DNA from: Vibrio sinaloensis DSM 21326
GTDB lineage: Bacteria > Pseudomonadota > Gammaproteobacteria > Enterobacterales > Vibrionaceae
Assembly: GCF_000189275.1 (NCBI RefSeq)
Contig: NZ_AEVT01000058.1
Coordinates: 169,221 to 233,220 of the forward strand
Direction of reading: 5' to 3'
DNA: 64,000 nt
Shown here: positions 27,178 to 35,905 of the stretch, one piece after another
How positions within the stretch are numbered: position 1 is the stretch's first letter
How the letters are laid out: every line of letters starts with the position of its first letter
Program-made: the position numbers and the translations under genes
Notes under the pieces: generated by a model
The model's database searches: none
Told to the model about the DNA's origin: nothing
The model's input: only the letters and a program-made list of their open reading frames with translations

Positions 27178-28617
27178 ATGAATTATCCGATTATTGCAAA
27201 AGAGCTGCTGGAGCTTCTTGGAGGTAGAGATAACCTGCAAGCGCTCGCCCACTGTGCAACACGCCTACGTTTAGCACTAAAAGATGACTCGATTATTGAT
27301 GAAGACGCTATCGCTAACCTTGAAGGGGTAAAAGGTCAGTTTAAAGTGGCGGGTCAATATCAGATCATCTTTGGATCCGGCATTGTGAACCAAGTACATG
27401 CTGAAATGGCCAAGCTAACTGGCATGAGCGAAATGTCGACCAATGATGTGGCAAGTGCCGGTGCCGAGAAACAAAACATTGTTCAGCGAGCGGTAAAAGG
27501 CCTTTCTGACATATTTGTACCTATCATTCCCGCGATTGTTGCGGGTGGTTTATTGATGGGTATTTTCAACCTATTGACGGCTCAAGGCCTATTTATCGAA
27601 GGTCAATCTCTGATCGAAGCAAACCCAGGTTTGGCGGATCTCGCAAGTATGATCAATACCTTTGCCAACGCGCCATTCGTATACTTGCCCGTTCTACTTG
27701 CCTTTTCTGCTAGCAAAAAATTTGGTGGCAACCCATTCTTAGGGGCGGCACTTGGTATGTTGATGGTTCACCCTGATCTACTCAACGGCTGGGGTTTCGG
27801 TGGTGCGAGTGTCGCGGGTACCATCCCAACTTGGAACATCTTCGGTTTTGAGATCCAGAAAGTTGGCTACCAAGGCTCAGTGCTTCCGGTATTGGTCTCG
27901 GCATTCATTCTAGCCAAAGTTGAAAACGGTCTACGCAAGTTTATTCCTTCTGTATTGGATAACTTGTTAACCCCAATGCTGGCTATCTTCATCACGGGTT
28001 TCCTAACCTTCACACTTGTTGGTCCTATCACTCGTGATATCGGCTTCCTACTTGGTGATGGCCTAAACTGGTTATACGATTCAGCAGGCTTCATTGGTGG
28101 CGCTCTATTTGGTTTCATTTACGCACCGTTTGTAATTACAGGTATGCACCACAGCTTCATCGCTATTGAGACACAACTGTTGGCAGATATCGCAGTCACT
28201 GGTGGTACGTTTATCTTCCCTATCGCAGCCATGTCTAACGTCGCTCAAGGTGCCGCAGCACTGGCTGTAGGATTGAAAACGAAAGACACAAAACTGAAAG
28301 GCATCGCCATGCCATCAGGTGTAACGGCACTACTGGGGATCACAGAGCCCGCTATGTTTGGCGTTAACTTAAAACTTCGTTACCCATTCATTGCCGCGGT
28401 TATCGGTGCAGCAGCCTCTAGTGCCTTTATCACGCTATTCAATGTAAAAGCTCAAGCACTTGGTGCCGCTGGTTTGCCGGGAATTATCTCTATCGTACCA
28501 AGCCAAATCGGTTACTACATTGCAGGTATGGCAATATCATTCGCAGTCGCATTTGGTCTAACCCTAGTACTAGGAGCACGTGACAGTGCTAAAGCAGGGA
28601 AAACCGCAACCGCTTAG
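27178..28617 (+). CDS. scrA: Sucrose-specific PTS permease, EIIBC
   Basis: 479 residues. The EIIB domain has Cys26 in AHCATRLR. The EIIC domain has about ten helices, with GMHHSFIAIETQ and ALLGITEPAMFG. No EIIA domain is fused. The sequence has the character of the Vibrio ScrA sucrose permease (opening MNYPIIAKELLELLGG). It imports sucrose as sucrose-6-phosphate for the hydrolase at 24161. It is divergent from its LacI-type regulator, with a strong terminator after it. Confidence 0.9.
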   Translation: MNYPIIAKELLELLGGRDNLQALAHCATRLRLALKDDSIIDEDAIANLEGVKGQFKVAGQYQIIFGSGIVNQVHAEMAKLTGMSEMSTNDVASAGAEKQNIVQRAVKGLSDIFVPIIPAIVAGGLLMGIFNLLTAQGLFIEGQSLIEANPGLADLASMINTFANAPFVYLPVLLAFSASKKFGGNPFLGAALGMLMVHPDLLNGWGFGGASVAGTIPTWNIFGFEIQKVGYQGSVLPVLVSAFILAKVENGLRKFIPSVLDNLLTPMLAIFITGFLTFTLVGPITRDIGFLLGDGLNWLYDSAGFIGGALFGFIYAPFVITGMHHSFIAIETQLLADIAVTGGTFIFPIAAMSNVAQGAAALAVGLKTKDTKLKGIAMPSGVTALLGITEPAMFGVNLKLRYPFIAAVIGAAASSAFITLFNVKAQALGAAGLPGIISIVPSQIGYYIAGMAISFAVAFGLTLVLGARDSAKAGKTATA

Positions 28618-28670
28618 CACTAGACGATGGACTAGGACGGTCCCCGTAGTCAAAACATGTTTTTGACTTC

Positions 28671-28697
28671 TGCCCCACCACTGGTGGGGCATTTTTG
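28671..28697 (+). terminator. Terminator of scrA
   Basis: TGCCCCACCA pairs with TGGTGGGGCA and five T follow. Confidence 0.9.
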
Positions 28698-28724
28698 CTA
28701 TTTAAAAGGTACGGTTCTTTGCAG

Positions 28725-28762
28725 AAAAAAAGCTGGCGTGCTTTCGCTACGCCAGCTTTTAG
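28725..28762 (-). terminator. Terminator of the large lipoprotein gene
   Basis: AGCTGGCGT (28731-28739) pairs with ACGCCAGCT (28749-28757), with A run on the left and T run on the right. It may work in both directions, with the longer T run on the minus strand. Confidence 0.85.
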
Positions 28763-28804
28763 TGTTTAACAGTGAACCCCGAATCCGTTCACCGCAAACC
28801 TTGG

Positions 28805-31800
28805 TTACTCTTCGTGGAACACCTGGGTCAGCTCAAAGACATCTCCCCAGATATCGCCTTCGTCGTCAGCTCCGATGCCCGGCCAACCGGTATCATTTGC
28901 CTTAGACATGGCTTTGACTGAGAGTGCTTTACCATTGGTATCCACAATCGCTAGGTAATCAATCGCTGTGATTTCTCCCGCAGTAATCGTGACCACAATG
29001 AGATCGTTATCGGTATCGACTGTCCAAGTAAAGCTGTAAGTGTCTGTCACTTGACCTTCTTCAATATCTGAATAGGTACCTGTACCGTCACTTTCAAAGC
29101 TATACTTCTCATCGTCAACCGCCATTTCAATGGTACGATCATCTCTGTCGAAGAACTCTCCACTAAAGTAGGCTTCGACACCTGACTGCTCGCGACAATC
29201 TTCGACAGCTTCCAGATACTCCTCAAATGAACCGGTTGTTAAAGGAACATCGTTAACGTCGTCCCATTCTGTGTTACCGATTTCACACTCTGCAAGCATT
29301 TGACCTGCAACATCGGTATAGGTATCTGTCCAAATTTCCCCATCTTCTGGAACAAAGTCCGCAATGAGATAGGTGCCTTCACTTTCAGAGAGAATCACAT
29401 ACTGATCCCAAACATCACTCGCGTTTTCACTGTCGCTCAGTACAATCTTATTACCATCTACAATGCTCCAAGCAAACTCGCCACTCATCACCGTATTACG
29501 GTAGTAAGTACCCGTATTTCCTTCCGCATCAAACTCAGTGGCACGTACTTCGCCACGACTGTTGGTACGCATTAGTGTTAGACCACGTACATCGTCATCA
29601 GTCGTCACAATGTCTTTGCCAGTACACGTTTCGTACTCAGCAATGGCGTCATCAAAGGTTTGCTGTGTTGCATCAGACTCAACTTCATCAAATCCACATA
29701 CCGCTTCATCGATCAATTCAAACGTTTCAGACCAAATTGAGTTAACTAAAACGCCAGCATCATTGGTATAAGTCTCGAAGTGTTTGACTGACCAGACCGA
29801 ATCTTCTTCGGCAGCAGCAAATACCGCTAACTCTTCACCTCCAGCCGAACTGGCTTCCGTCTCTTTGCCAACCAGCGCCCACTTCCAGATATTGCCATCT
29901 TCGAAGGTGATCACTAGGAAATCACCGTCTATCGCCCAAGCAGCATCGAAAGAGTACAAGCCGTTTTTACCAACATGGACCGTGCCACCTTCTACGAAGG
30001 TATATTGACGAGTGCTGTCATCACGTCTTTCTCGTTCAAAGGTGTTACCCACCAGCATATCCGATGTGATTGCACTTTCTAAACCACCACAACCTGCTAT
30101 CGCTAGTAGGAAATCGTCATTTGTCGCGCCAAATTCAACATCATTAGCATGACATTCACCCAATGGAAGATCGAGGACGCCGACAATATCTTCTTTCGCG
30201 ACTTCGCTAACAAAGAGGATTTCATCGTCTTCTAGGGCTTCACCGGCTTTCTCTACATGACCTTGACGAACAACGCCATCGTATTCAGCGAAGATAAACG
30301 TGGTGTTGTCTTCATCCCAAACGCCACCCCATGCCGTGATTGCGGCTTCAGGAACAGTGAACTCAATCAGCTCTACGCCAGCAACAGGGCTGCCTGACCA
30401 AGTCCCCGTCGCAACACGAGTCGCACTCATATCTGGGTCTTGTTCAGTCCAATCCATCAAGTAGTAATGAGCGGTATTGTCATCAAGTAGCTCTACTGCC
30501 GCAGCCATGTCGCCATCTCCGGACAAGTAGACACCAACCAGATCCCCAGTATTAGCAGGAGTATTGACGGAAATGTCCGTGATCAACTCATCAAGATCAG
30601 TGACTTTACCATCTGTCGCACCACCATCACCTTGGAACACGTAGGCTTCGCTCTCTTCCCAAAGTTGATAGATATCATCTTCAGGCGTCAGCGTTGCTTC
30701 GACTTCTTTGGCATCTTTGCTAAACAGCTTAGTGGTATCCGTAAATTCATCCCAGATCTCATCTTCGTTTGCGTAATCTGAAACGTTGCTGCCTTCTAAA
30801 TCAGTCAGTGTGGCTGATACGGTATAACTCACCGTCGATTCGAAGTTGGTTGCGTAGGCATAGATATCTTCACCGTCAGAGAAGTCGATGGTGTATAGAC
30901 CATCTAACTGCTGCCAACCGGTCGCCGTCAGTACGATGCCGCTGTCTTCATCCAGATCGAAGCTAAATTCACCGAAGCTGTTTAGCGTCGCAATGCCGGT
31001 TAAGTTCGCCATACCATTAGCAATTTCAAGCGTTTCAATATCGATGTAGCCATCCTCGATGTCACCATCAAAGATAAACGCCATATCTAAGCTATTGAAG
31101 AAGCTGGCAGATTGTCGATTTCCGCTTTCAACAACCGTATCATCGAGCGGTGCTGAATCGAACTGATCGTCCACGCCATCATCATCATCGTCAGGATCGG
31201 CATTATTACCGATGCCATCAAGGTCAGTATCTACCGATTCATTAGGGTCTCCTGGGAAGGCATCTTGCAAGCCATCGACACCATCACCATCGGCATCCCC
31301 TGCTTGGGTATTGTCATCTGGGAATTCATCGTCAAGGTCATCAACACCGTCACCGTCGCTGTCACCAGCTCTGGTTGGGTCGCCAGGATATTCGTCTGTC
31401 GCGCTATCTACGCCATCACCATCTGAATCCCCCACACGCTCAGGATCATCTGGGAACTCATCGTAGAGATCGTCGGTGCCATCACCGTCGCTGTCCCCTG
31501 CGCGCGTATCATCATTAGGGTGTTCATCATCGGTATCGTTGACACCATCGTTGTCGTCATCTAAGTCAGCGTTATCACCGATGTTGTCTTTGTCTGCATC
31601 GGCCCATTCAGTGCCATCGGTTGGGAACTCATCTTGTGTATCTAAGTACGTATCACCATCATCGTCGGTGTCAGCGTTGTCACCAGTACCATCACCATCA
31701 AGGTCGTACTGTTCGTTTGGATCATTATCGAAAGCATCGAGTATGTCAGGAACACCATCACTATCGCTATCCGTCTCAACATCTATGGTGTCATAATCTT

Positions 31801-32500
31801 CTGGGTCACTGTCGTTGACCGTTTTGATTGACGAAGAAACACTGTCAGCCGATTCAAGCAGAGAATCATCGGTACCATCAGCGGCGTCACCAAGGTCTTC
31901 CTCATCGTCAGGAAGAACATTTTGCTCGACAATAGTTTCTGCTGCGAATGCGGCGTCATCAAGGTCATCTTCAATAAAGTCGCCGAGTACATCATCCGCA
32001 TCAATGCCTAAATCGTCGGCCACTTGTTGAACCGCATCTTGTTTCGCTTGTTCAATTTCTTCTTCAGTCGCGTCATCATCGGTAGTTTGTTCAAGAATGA
32101 CGTGCACTAAGGTCGAGAGTGGAGTGACATCGGTCTCCCCAGCAGGAGCTGACATCACGTAGCCTGTTTCTACCGGGCCGTTGTCTTCATCGACCGTTTG
32201 ACCAGGAATCGCTTTGACGACTACAGCGTATTGGCTTGGATTGGTGACATTAGACACATCCAAGTTAGCCACACCACCTGCACCGGAAGTCGCAGAAGGT
32301 TCATTATCGTCTTGCTCGAAGTCGCCGTCGATATCAAGCCACACTAACGCGCCGTTTAGATACCCATCTATTGCGGTTACACTGTAAGTACTACTGCCTG
32401 AGGAGTTTGAATCGGAGGAGGAAGAACTGCCGCCCCCACACCCTGTAAGAACAACAGCACTGGCCAGACCAAGGGCCAGAGAAATTTTGTTTAGTTTCAT
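28805..32500 (-). CDS. Large calcium-repeat lipoprotein (thrombospondin type 3 repeats)
   Basis: 1231 residues. A lipoprotein signal ends LTGCGGGSSSSS (Cys21 would be lipidated), followed by a Ser-rich spacer, an N-terminal domain (about 40-170), a very acidic helical stretch, then about ten Asp-rich thrombospondin type 3 units (about 244-455) that should bind calcium. Four of these are near-perfect 22-residue repeats. The remaining 750 residues are unrecognised, with many Trp and paired Cys. It is probably on the outer membrane facing outward. The start at 32500 fits the signal and an upstream GGAT. Function is unknown; adhesion is one possibility. Confidence 0.85.
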   Translation of the reverse strand: MKLNKISLALGLASAVVLTGCGGGSSSSSDSNSSGSSTYSVTAIDGYLNGALVWLDIDGDFEQDDNEPSATSGAGGVANLDVSNVTNPSQYAVVVKAIPGQTVDEDNGPVETGYVMSAPAGETDVTPLSTLVHVILEQTTDDDATEEEIEQAKQDAVQQVADDLGIDADDVLGDFIEDDLDDAAFAAETIVEQNVLPDDEEDLGDAADGTDDSLLESADSVSSSIKTVNDSDPEDYDTIDVETDSDSDGVPDILDAFDNDPNEQYDLDGDGTGDNADTDDDGDTYLDTQDEFPTDGTEWADADKDNIGDNADLDDDNDGVNDTDDEHPNDDTRAGDSDGDGTDDLYDEFPDDPERVGDSDGDGVDSATDEYPGDPTRAGDSDGDGVDDLDDEFPDDNTQAGDADGDGVDGLQDAFPGDPNESVDTDLDGIGNNADPDDDDDGVDDQFDSAPLDDTVVESGNRQSASFFNSLDMAFIFDGDIEDGYIDIETLEIANGMANLTGIATLNSFGEFSFDLDEDSGIVLTATGWQQLDGLYTIDFSDGEDIYAYATNFESTVSYTVSATLTDLEGSNVSDYANEDEIWDEFTDTTKLFSKDAKEVEATLTPEDDIYQLWEESEAYVFQGDGGATDGKVTDLDELITDISVNTPANTGDLVGVYLSGDGDMAAAVELLDDNTAHYYLMDWTEQDPDMSATRVATGTWSGSPVAGVELIEFTVPEAAITAWGGVWDEDNTTFIFAEYDGVVRQGHVEKAGEALEDDEILFVSEVAKEDIVGVLDLPLGECHANDVEFGATNDDFLLAIAGCGGLESAITSDMLVGNTFERERRDDSTRQYTFVEGGTVHVGKNGLYSFDAAWAIDGDFLVITFEDGNIWKWALVGKETEASSAGGEELAVFAAAEEDSVWSVKHFETYTNDAGVLVNSIWSETFELIDEAVCGFDEVESDATQQTFDDAIAEYETCTGKDIVTTDDDVRGLTLMRTNSRGEVRATEFDAEGNTGTYYRNTVMSGEFAWSIVDGNKIVLSDSENASDVWDQYVILSESEGTYLIADFVPEDGEIWTDTYTDVAGQMLAECEIGNTEWDDVNDVPLTTGSFEEYLEAVEDCREQSGVEAYFSGEFFDRDDRTIEMAVDDEKYSFESDGTGTYSDIEEGQVTDTYSFTWTVDTDNDLIVVTITAGEITAIDYLAIVDTNGKALSVKAMSKANDTGWPGIGADDEGDIWGDVFELTQVFHEE
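31238..31501 (-). repeat. Four tandem 66-bp repeats in the lipoprotein gene
   Basis: Four in-frame units encode a 22-residue motif of the form (A/V)GD(S/A)DGDG-V/T-D-x5-D-x5-DP, residues about 334-421. The phase is kept, so copy number could vary without frameshift. Confidence 0.8.
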
Positions 32501-32893
32501 ACCTATATCCATTAGTTTACCAACCAACACATATAAGCTAGTGCTAAATTGTTACATCTTCCATTTTGCGATCAATTGCATATTTTTAGTTCGTAAGTGT
32601 TATTGACACTATAAATACCCTTACTTTTCATAACAGTACATCAATTCACCAAAAGAATTCAAACGCTCAATTGAATTTATAGCATTTATATAATCACTTA
32701 TTAATTAATGACTTACTAAAGTTAAAAATAATTTTAGTAAGTCATGATTTTTTGCCATTCATCACACTATTTTGGGGTTTACGACTATCTGGTACGGGTG
32801 GGTGAGAACATCACTTACTCTGCATCTATTCGATACAGCGTCAAAGAAATATAAAACTAAGTGCTTAAAAGCTCGTCCTATTAGTTGACATGT
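32501..32893. other. AT-rich intergenic region with a long inverted repeat
   Basis: No gene is seen. A perfect 13-base inverted repeat, ATGACTTACTAAA at 32708-32720 against TTTAGTAAGTCAT at 32733-32745, has a 12-base loop and a T run on its right side (about 32747-32752). It could be the pirin terminator read on the minus strand or the end of an unseen plus-strand transcript. Confidence 0.55.
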
Positions 32894-33571
32894 TCACTCT
32901 CGTGTAGAGACCAAGATCAACTGAGCCTCTTCCCTCGCGGTAATATCAAACTCCATTGCTCTCACCAAGGTGCCGGCTTCAATCTTGGTGCCGTTTACCT
33001 CCGCACTGCCTGTACTCAAGTAGAGCAAAGCTTCACCATGATGAGTCGTCTGGTAACCTTGTGTCGCTTGAACCACATCAATAACGGTATGGCTATCAAA
33101 CGTGTCGGACTGCTCTTTGTTACCACCATAGATACGTGTACGTTGATTAACTTCAGGTGTGTAGGATTTGTAACCTGCTGGCTCTCCCGCTTTCTCTGGC
33201 AATACCCACAGTTGGATCAACTGGTTTGGCACCCCGTCAGGGTTCACTTCGTTGTGAGCAAAACCTTCTCCACCCGCTCGTTGAACTTGCGCTTCGCCAG
33301 CGACCAATCCTTTTCCATGTTCCAGTGACCCTTTGTGACTCACCCGTCCTTTTGCCATTACGCTGATAACATCGATTTCACGGTGTGGATGCATGCCTGT
33401 TTCGCCATATGGAACAAAGTTAGCATCCGCGAGATAGACAAAATTGCCAATGCCGTTTGATGTTTTTGGGTGCTTACGAGCCCCGAATACACGGTCGTCA
33501 GTGACCACTTGTTTTTCTTTCAAACCGGCAAAACCACCTTGTGGGAGTTGATCAAGAGTTAGAATTTCCAT
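32894..33571 (-). CDS. Pirin family protein
   Basis: 225 residues forming two cupin domains. The metal-site region is visible as GMHPHREIDVISVMAKGRVSHKGS with a following Glu-His (SLEHGKG). Bacterial pirins include quercetinase-like enzymes and modulators of central metabolism, and the role here is unknown. It is divergent from a LysR gene that probably controls it, a common pairing. Confidence 0.88.
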   Translation of the reverse strand: MEILTLDQLPQGGFAGLKEKQVVTDDRVFGARKHPKTSNGIGNFVYLADANFVPYGETGMHPHREIDVISVMAKGRVSHKGSLEHGKGLVAGEAQVQRAGGEGFAHNEVNPDGVPNQLIQLWVLPEKAGEPAGYKSYTPEVNQRTRIYGGNKEQSDTFDSHTVIDVVQATQGYQTTHHGEALLYLSTGSAEVNGTKIEAGTLVRAMEFDITAREEAQLILVSTRE

Positions 33572-33682
33572 CTTTGCTTCCTTATTTATTTAATTTGGCT
33601 GATGGAAGTAGAATAGTTTGGTATCACAAGTTGATATATAACCAATTTTAAACAATACTGTTCAATATTTGATAACTATTGA

Positions 33683-34570
33683 ATGCCCATTATGCTCAAC
33701 TGTGATTTAAATGACTTGATGGTTTTTGCCACTGTGGTGGAGAAAGGCAGTTTCACCGCAGCGGCCGAGGCATATAACACGCCCAAATCGAATGTCAGCC
33801 GCAAGATAACTCGGCTAGAAACGCACCTTGGGGTTCGGCTTTTAGAACGTTCAACTCGTTCATTACGATTAACTGAAGTCGGACAAAGGTACTATGAGTA
33901 CTGCCGACGCATTAAGGATGAACTCAATGCGGCAGACAGCGCAGTTGAATCTATGCTCGAAAAACCTCAGGGAAGATTGCGAATTTGCACGTCGCTAGGT
34001 GTAGGCCAATCTCTGCTTTCCGAACACCTTGCCAACTTTTGTCTACAGCACCCAGACATCGAGTTGGATTTAGCATTGACCAATAGGCGTGTGGATTTAA
34101 TTGAAGAGGGGTTTGACCTTGCATTTCGAATGGGCGATCTCGCAGACTCCAGCCTAGTGGCCAAGCGACTATGCGAGATCAATCTCAAACTCTATGCTGC
34201 GCCGGACCGCGGTTTCGAAGCCCTCTCCCACCCTAGCAATTTGCTCGATCAGCCGTTAATGCTCATGAGTGCAAAAGAGCGCAGTGCGGATTGGCAGCTC
34301 ACCTCAAAACACGAGGAGTACCATGTGTCGTTTAAGCCAAGTGTTCGCTGTGATGACTTCTCTATGCTAAAACGAATGGCGGTTCAAGGGCTTGGCATCA
34401 CAGAGCTGCCGGATTATATGGCCAAAGAGTTCGAGATAAATGGTAAGCTAATCAATGTATTACCTGACTGGTCATTTAAACCCGTTGCGCTCTATGCCCT
34501 CTACCCTAGCCATAGAGGTGCAACGCCTAAAGTCAGATCACTATTAGAGTACCTTAATAACGTCTTATAA
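33683..34570 (+). CDS. LysR-family transcriptional regulator
   Basis: 295 residues. DNA-binding domain LNDLMVFATVVEKGSFTAAAEA with TPKSNVSRKITRLETHLGVRLLERSTR, then a CrgA/DhlA-type effector domain. An ATG nine bases further in (33692) is an equally possible start, and neither has a strong ribosome site. It is divergent from the pirin gene, so that gene is its likely target. Confidence 0.9.
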   Translation: MPIMLNCDLNDLMVFATVVEKGSFTAAAEAYNTPKSNVSRKITRLETHLGVRLLERSTRSLRLTEVGQRYYEYCRRIKDELNAADSAVESMLEKPQGRLRICTSLGVGQSLLSEHLANFCLQHPDIELDLALTNRRVDLIEEGFDLAFRMGDLADSSLVAKRLCEINLKLYAAPDRGFEALSHPSNLLDQPLMLMSAKERSADWQLTSKHEEYHVSFKPSVRCDDFSMLKRMAVQGLGITELPDYMAKEFEINGKLINVLPDWSFKPVALYALYPSHRGATPKVRSLLEYLNNVL

Positions 34571-34590
34571 CAGGTTGGCTAACCCATACC

Positions 34591-35316
34591 ATGAAAACTG
34601 TCTATCAAATAAGTGATTGTCATCTTAGTGATGATTCAAGCTTTGCCAATTTCAAACACGCTTTAGAGTTTGCGCAGAATGATGACTCTTGTGACACATT
34701 ACTGCTCACAGGCGACCTATGCTGCAATCCTAAAGCGGGAGACTACACTCGACTGATCACCTTAGTTGAGCGACACGTCTCAAGTAAAACCGTCTACGCC
34801 GTTGCAGGTAATCATGACGATTCAGTTCTGATGCGAAAAGAACTGAAAGGCTCAACGATTAAAGTAGTCGACAAGACCAACATCCACGGCCGAAACGTTC
34901 TGTTTCTCGATTCTAGCTTCAAGCCAATCGATACTCGGCACCCACTTGGTTCAGGCCGTATAGATAAACGCGGTCTCGCAAAGCTTGAAAAGCAATTGAG
35001 AAAAGCGAAAGACGTGATTGTGGTTGTCCATCATCCCGTAATTCCTGTTGGCTCGGAGTGGATGAAATCGATTTGCATGGAAAATGATGGCACGCTGCTA
35101 AATACGCTCAGTAAACGTAGCGTAAGAGAAGTCATTTGTGGGCACGGTCATGACGGGCTAAAAGTAACAAAACACGGTGTAACACAGTATATGGCACCCG
35201 CGACAGCATACGGTTTTGATCACTCAATCGAAGAATATAATCGTAGCCAAAAGATTGGGTTAAGCAAAATCACTTTTCACAATGAGTCTATTGATTACCA
35301 GCCTATCTACCTTTGA
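34591..35316 (+). CDS. Calcineurin-like metallophosphoesterase
   Basis: 241 residues with all five metal-binding blocks of the family: DCHLSDD, TGDLC, AGNHDD, VVHHPVIP and CGHGHDG. The size and order resemble the cyclic-nucleotide phosphodiesterase CpdA, but the substrate cannot be fixed. It starts 20 bases after the LysR gene and probably shares its transcript. Confidence 0.85.
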   Translation: MKTVYQISDCHLSDDSSFANFKHALEFAQNDDSCDTLLLTGDLCCNPKAGDYTRLITLVERHVSSKTVYAVAGNHDDSVLMRKELKGSTIKVVDKTNIHGRNVLFLDSSFKPIDTRHPLGSGRIDKRGLAKLEKQLRKAKDVIVVVHHPVIPVGSEWMKSICMENDGTLLNTLSKRSVREVICGHGHDGLKVTKHGVTQYMAPATAYGFDHSIEEYNRSQKIGLSKITFHNESIDYQPIYL

Positions 35317-35348
35317 TTTTTGTTTTTAAAATAAAGACAAGATATAAC

Positions 35349-35375
35349 GAAGCCCTGCCGATTGAGCAGGGTTTC
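35349..35375 (+). terminator. Hairpin after the metallophosphoesterase gene
   Basis: GAAGCCCTGC pairs with GCAGGGTTTC (one G-T) around CGATTGA. The T run is short, so termination may be weak. Confidence 0.5.
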
Positions 35376-35394
35376 ACTCACCATTCAGTAGTGA

Positions 35395-35527
35395 TTAACC
35401 GCCTAATGCCCCACCAAACGTATCAGCTACGTGAGCAACGATAGCGTCAACCGCGCTGGTGATGTCGGCATCTTCAAGCGTGCTCATCTGACCGTGTTGT
35501 CAGCGCACTCGCTAAGCTCTTCTTACC
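35395..35527 (-). pseudogene. pheT: Relic of the pheT 3' end
   Basis: 133 bases on the minus strand align with the last 135 bases of the intact pheT (60188-60322). The relic reads GKKSLASALTTRSDEHA, then after a 2-base deletion [20 protein letters not shown] and a short tail to a TAA, against [10 protein letters not shown]...[20 protein letters not shown] in pheT. By hand about 74 of 93 aligned bases match in the distal part. The deletion shifts the frame and no upstream pheT sequence is present, so it cannot be functional. It is in the same orientation as pheT, and the alginate cluster lies exactly between the two copies. Confidence 0.85.
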
Positions 35528-35905
35528 TTGTTATCTAACCTCTTTATACTTGCAGGCTACCTCTACGACTAATGTCTAAGCCACTGAGACTATTTGTTTT
35601 TTTCAGTTTGGTTTAAGGTACTAACAACTTCAACGATTCGATTTTGCAAGGTAATTTGTTCTTTATTGTTAACTGTGAACCTCAGGCTTTTACAACAGTA
35701 CCAATGATATTCAAGCTTGTTTCCGACCCTATTCTCAGTCAGTTATCTTCACTTTTAAATAATAACTCAGTTACCTCTTATAGAGATTTATCGAATTCTT
35801 TGTAGAGAAACGAATATCACTCACTACTCCGCTACCTCTTAATACCGGGAGTAAATTACGTTTGTTGGAACAACACACCTCAGAGTGTGAACGAAAGGAA
35901 TCAAA
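35528..35905. other. Intergenic region between the pheT relic and the DUF3360 gene
   Basis: Nothing firm is seen. A minus-strand frame at 35590-35742 is open for 50 codons and looks gene-like (ends VVSTLNQTEKNK) but has no start codon, so it may be another gene remnant. A palindrome TTGTTGGAACAA lies at 35862-35873, 32 bases before the next start. Confidence 0.4.

Noticed and set aside
31212..31796. Ser/Pro-rich plus-strand frames that look like a low-complexity surface protein
   Set aside because: They are shadows of the Asp-rich calcium repeats on the other strand (GAC/GAT read backwards as GTC/ATC and neighbouring frames as Ser).
35391..35527. The pheT-like repeat as a recent attachment site duplication
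   Set aside because: A fresh site-specific duplication should be nearly identical. The roughly one-fifth difference and the frameshift point to an old event or a donor-derived end, so I do not call att sites.
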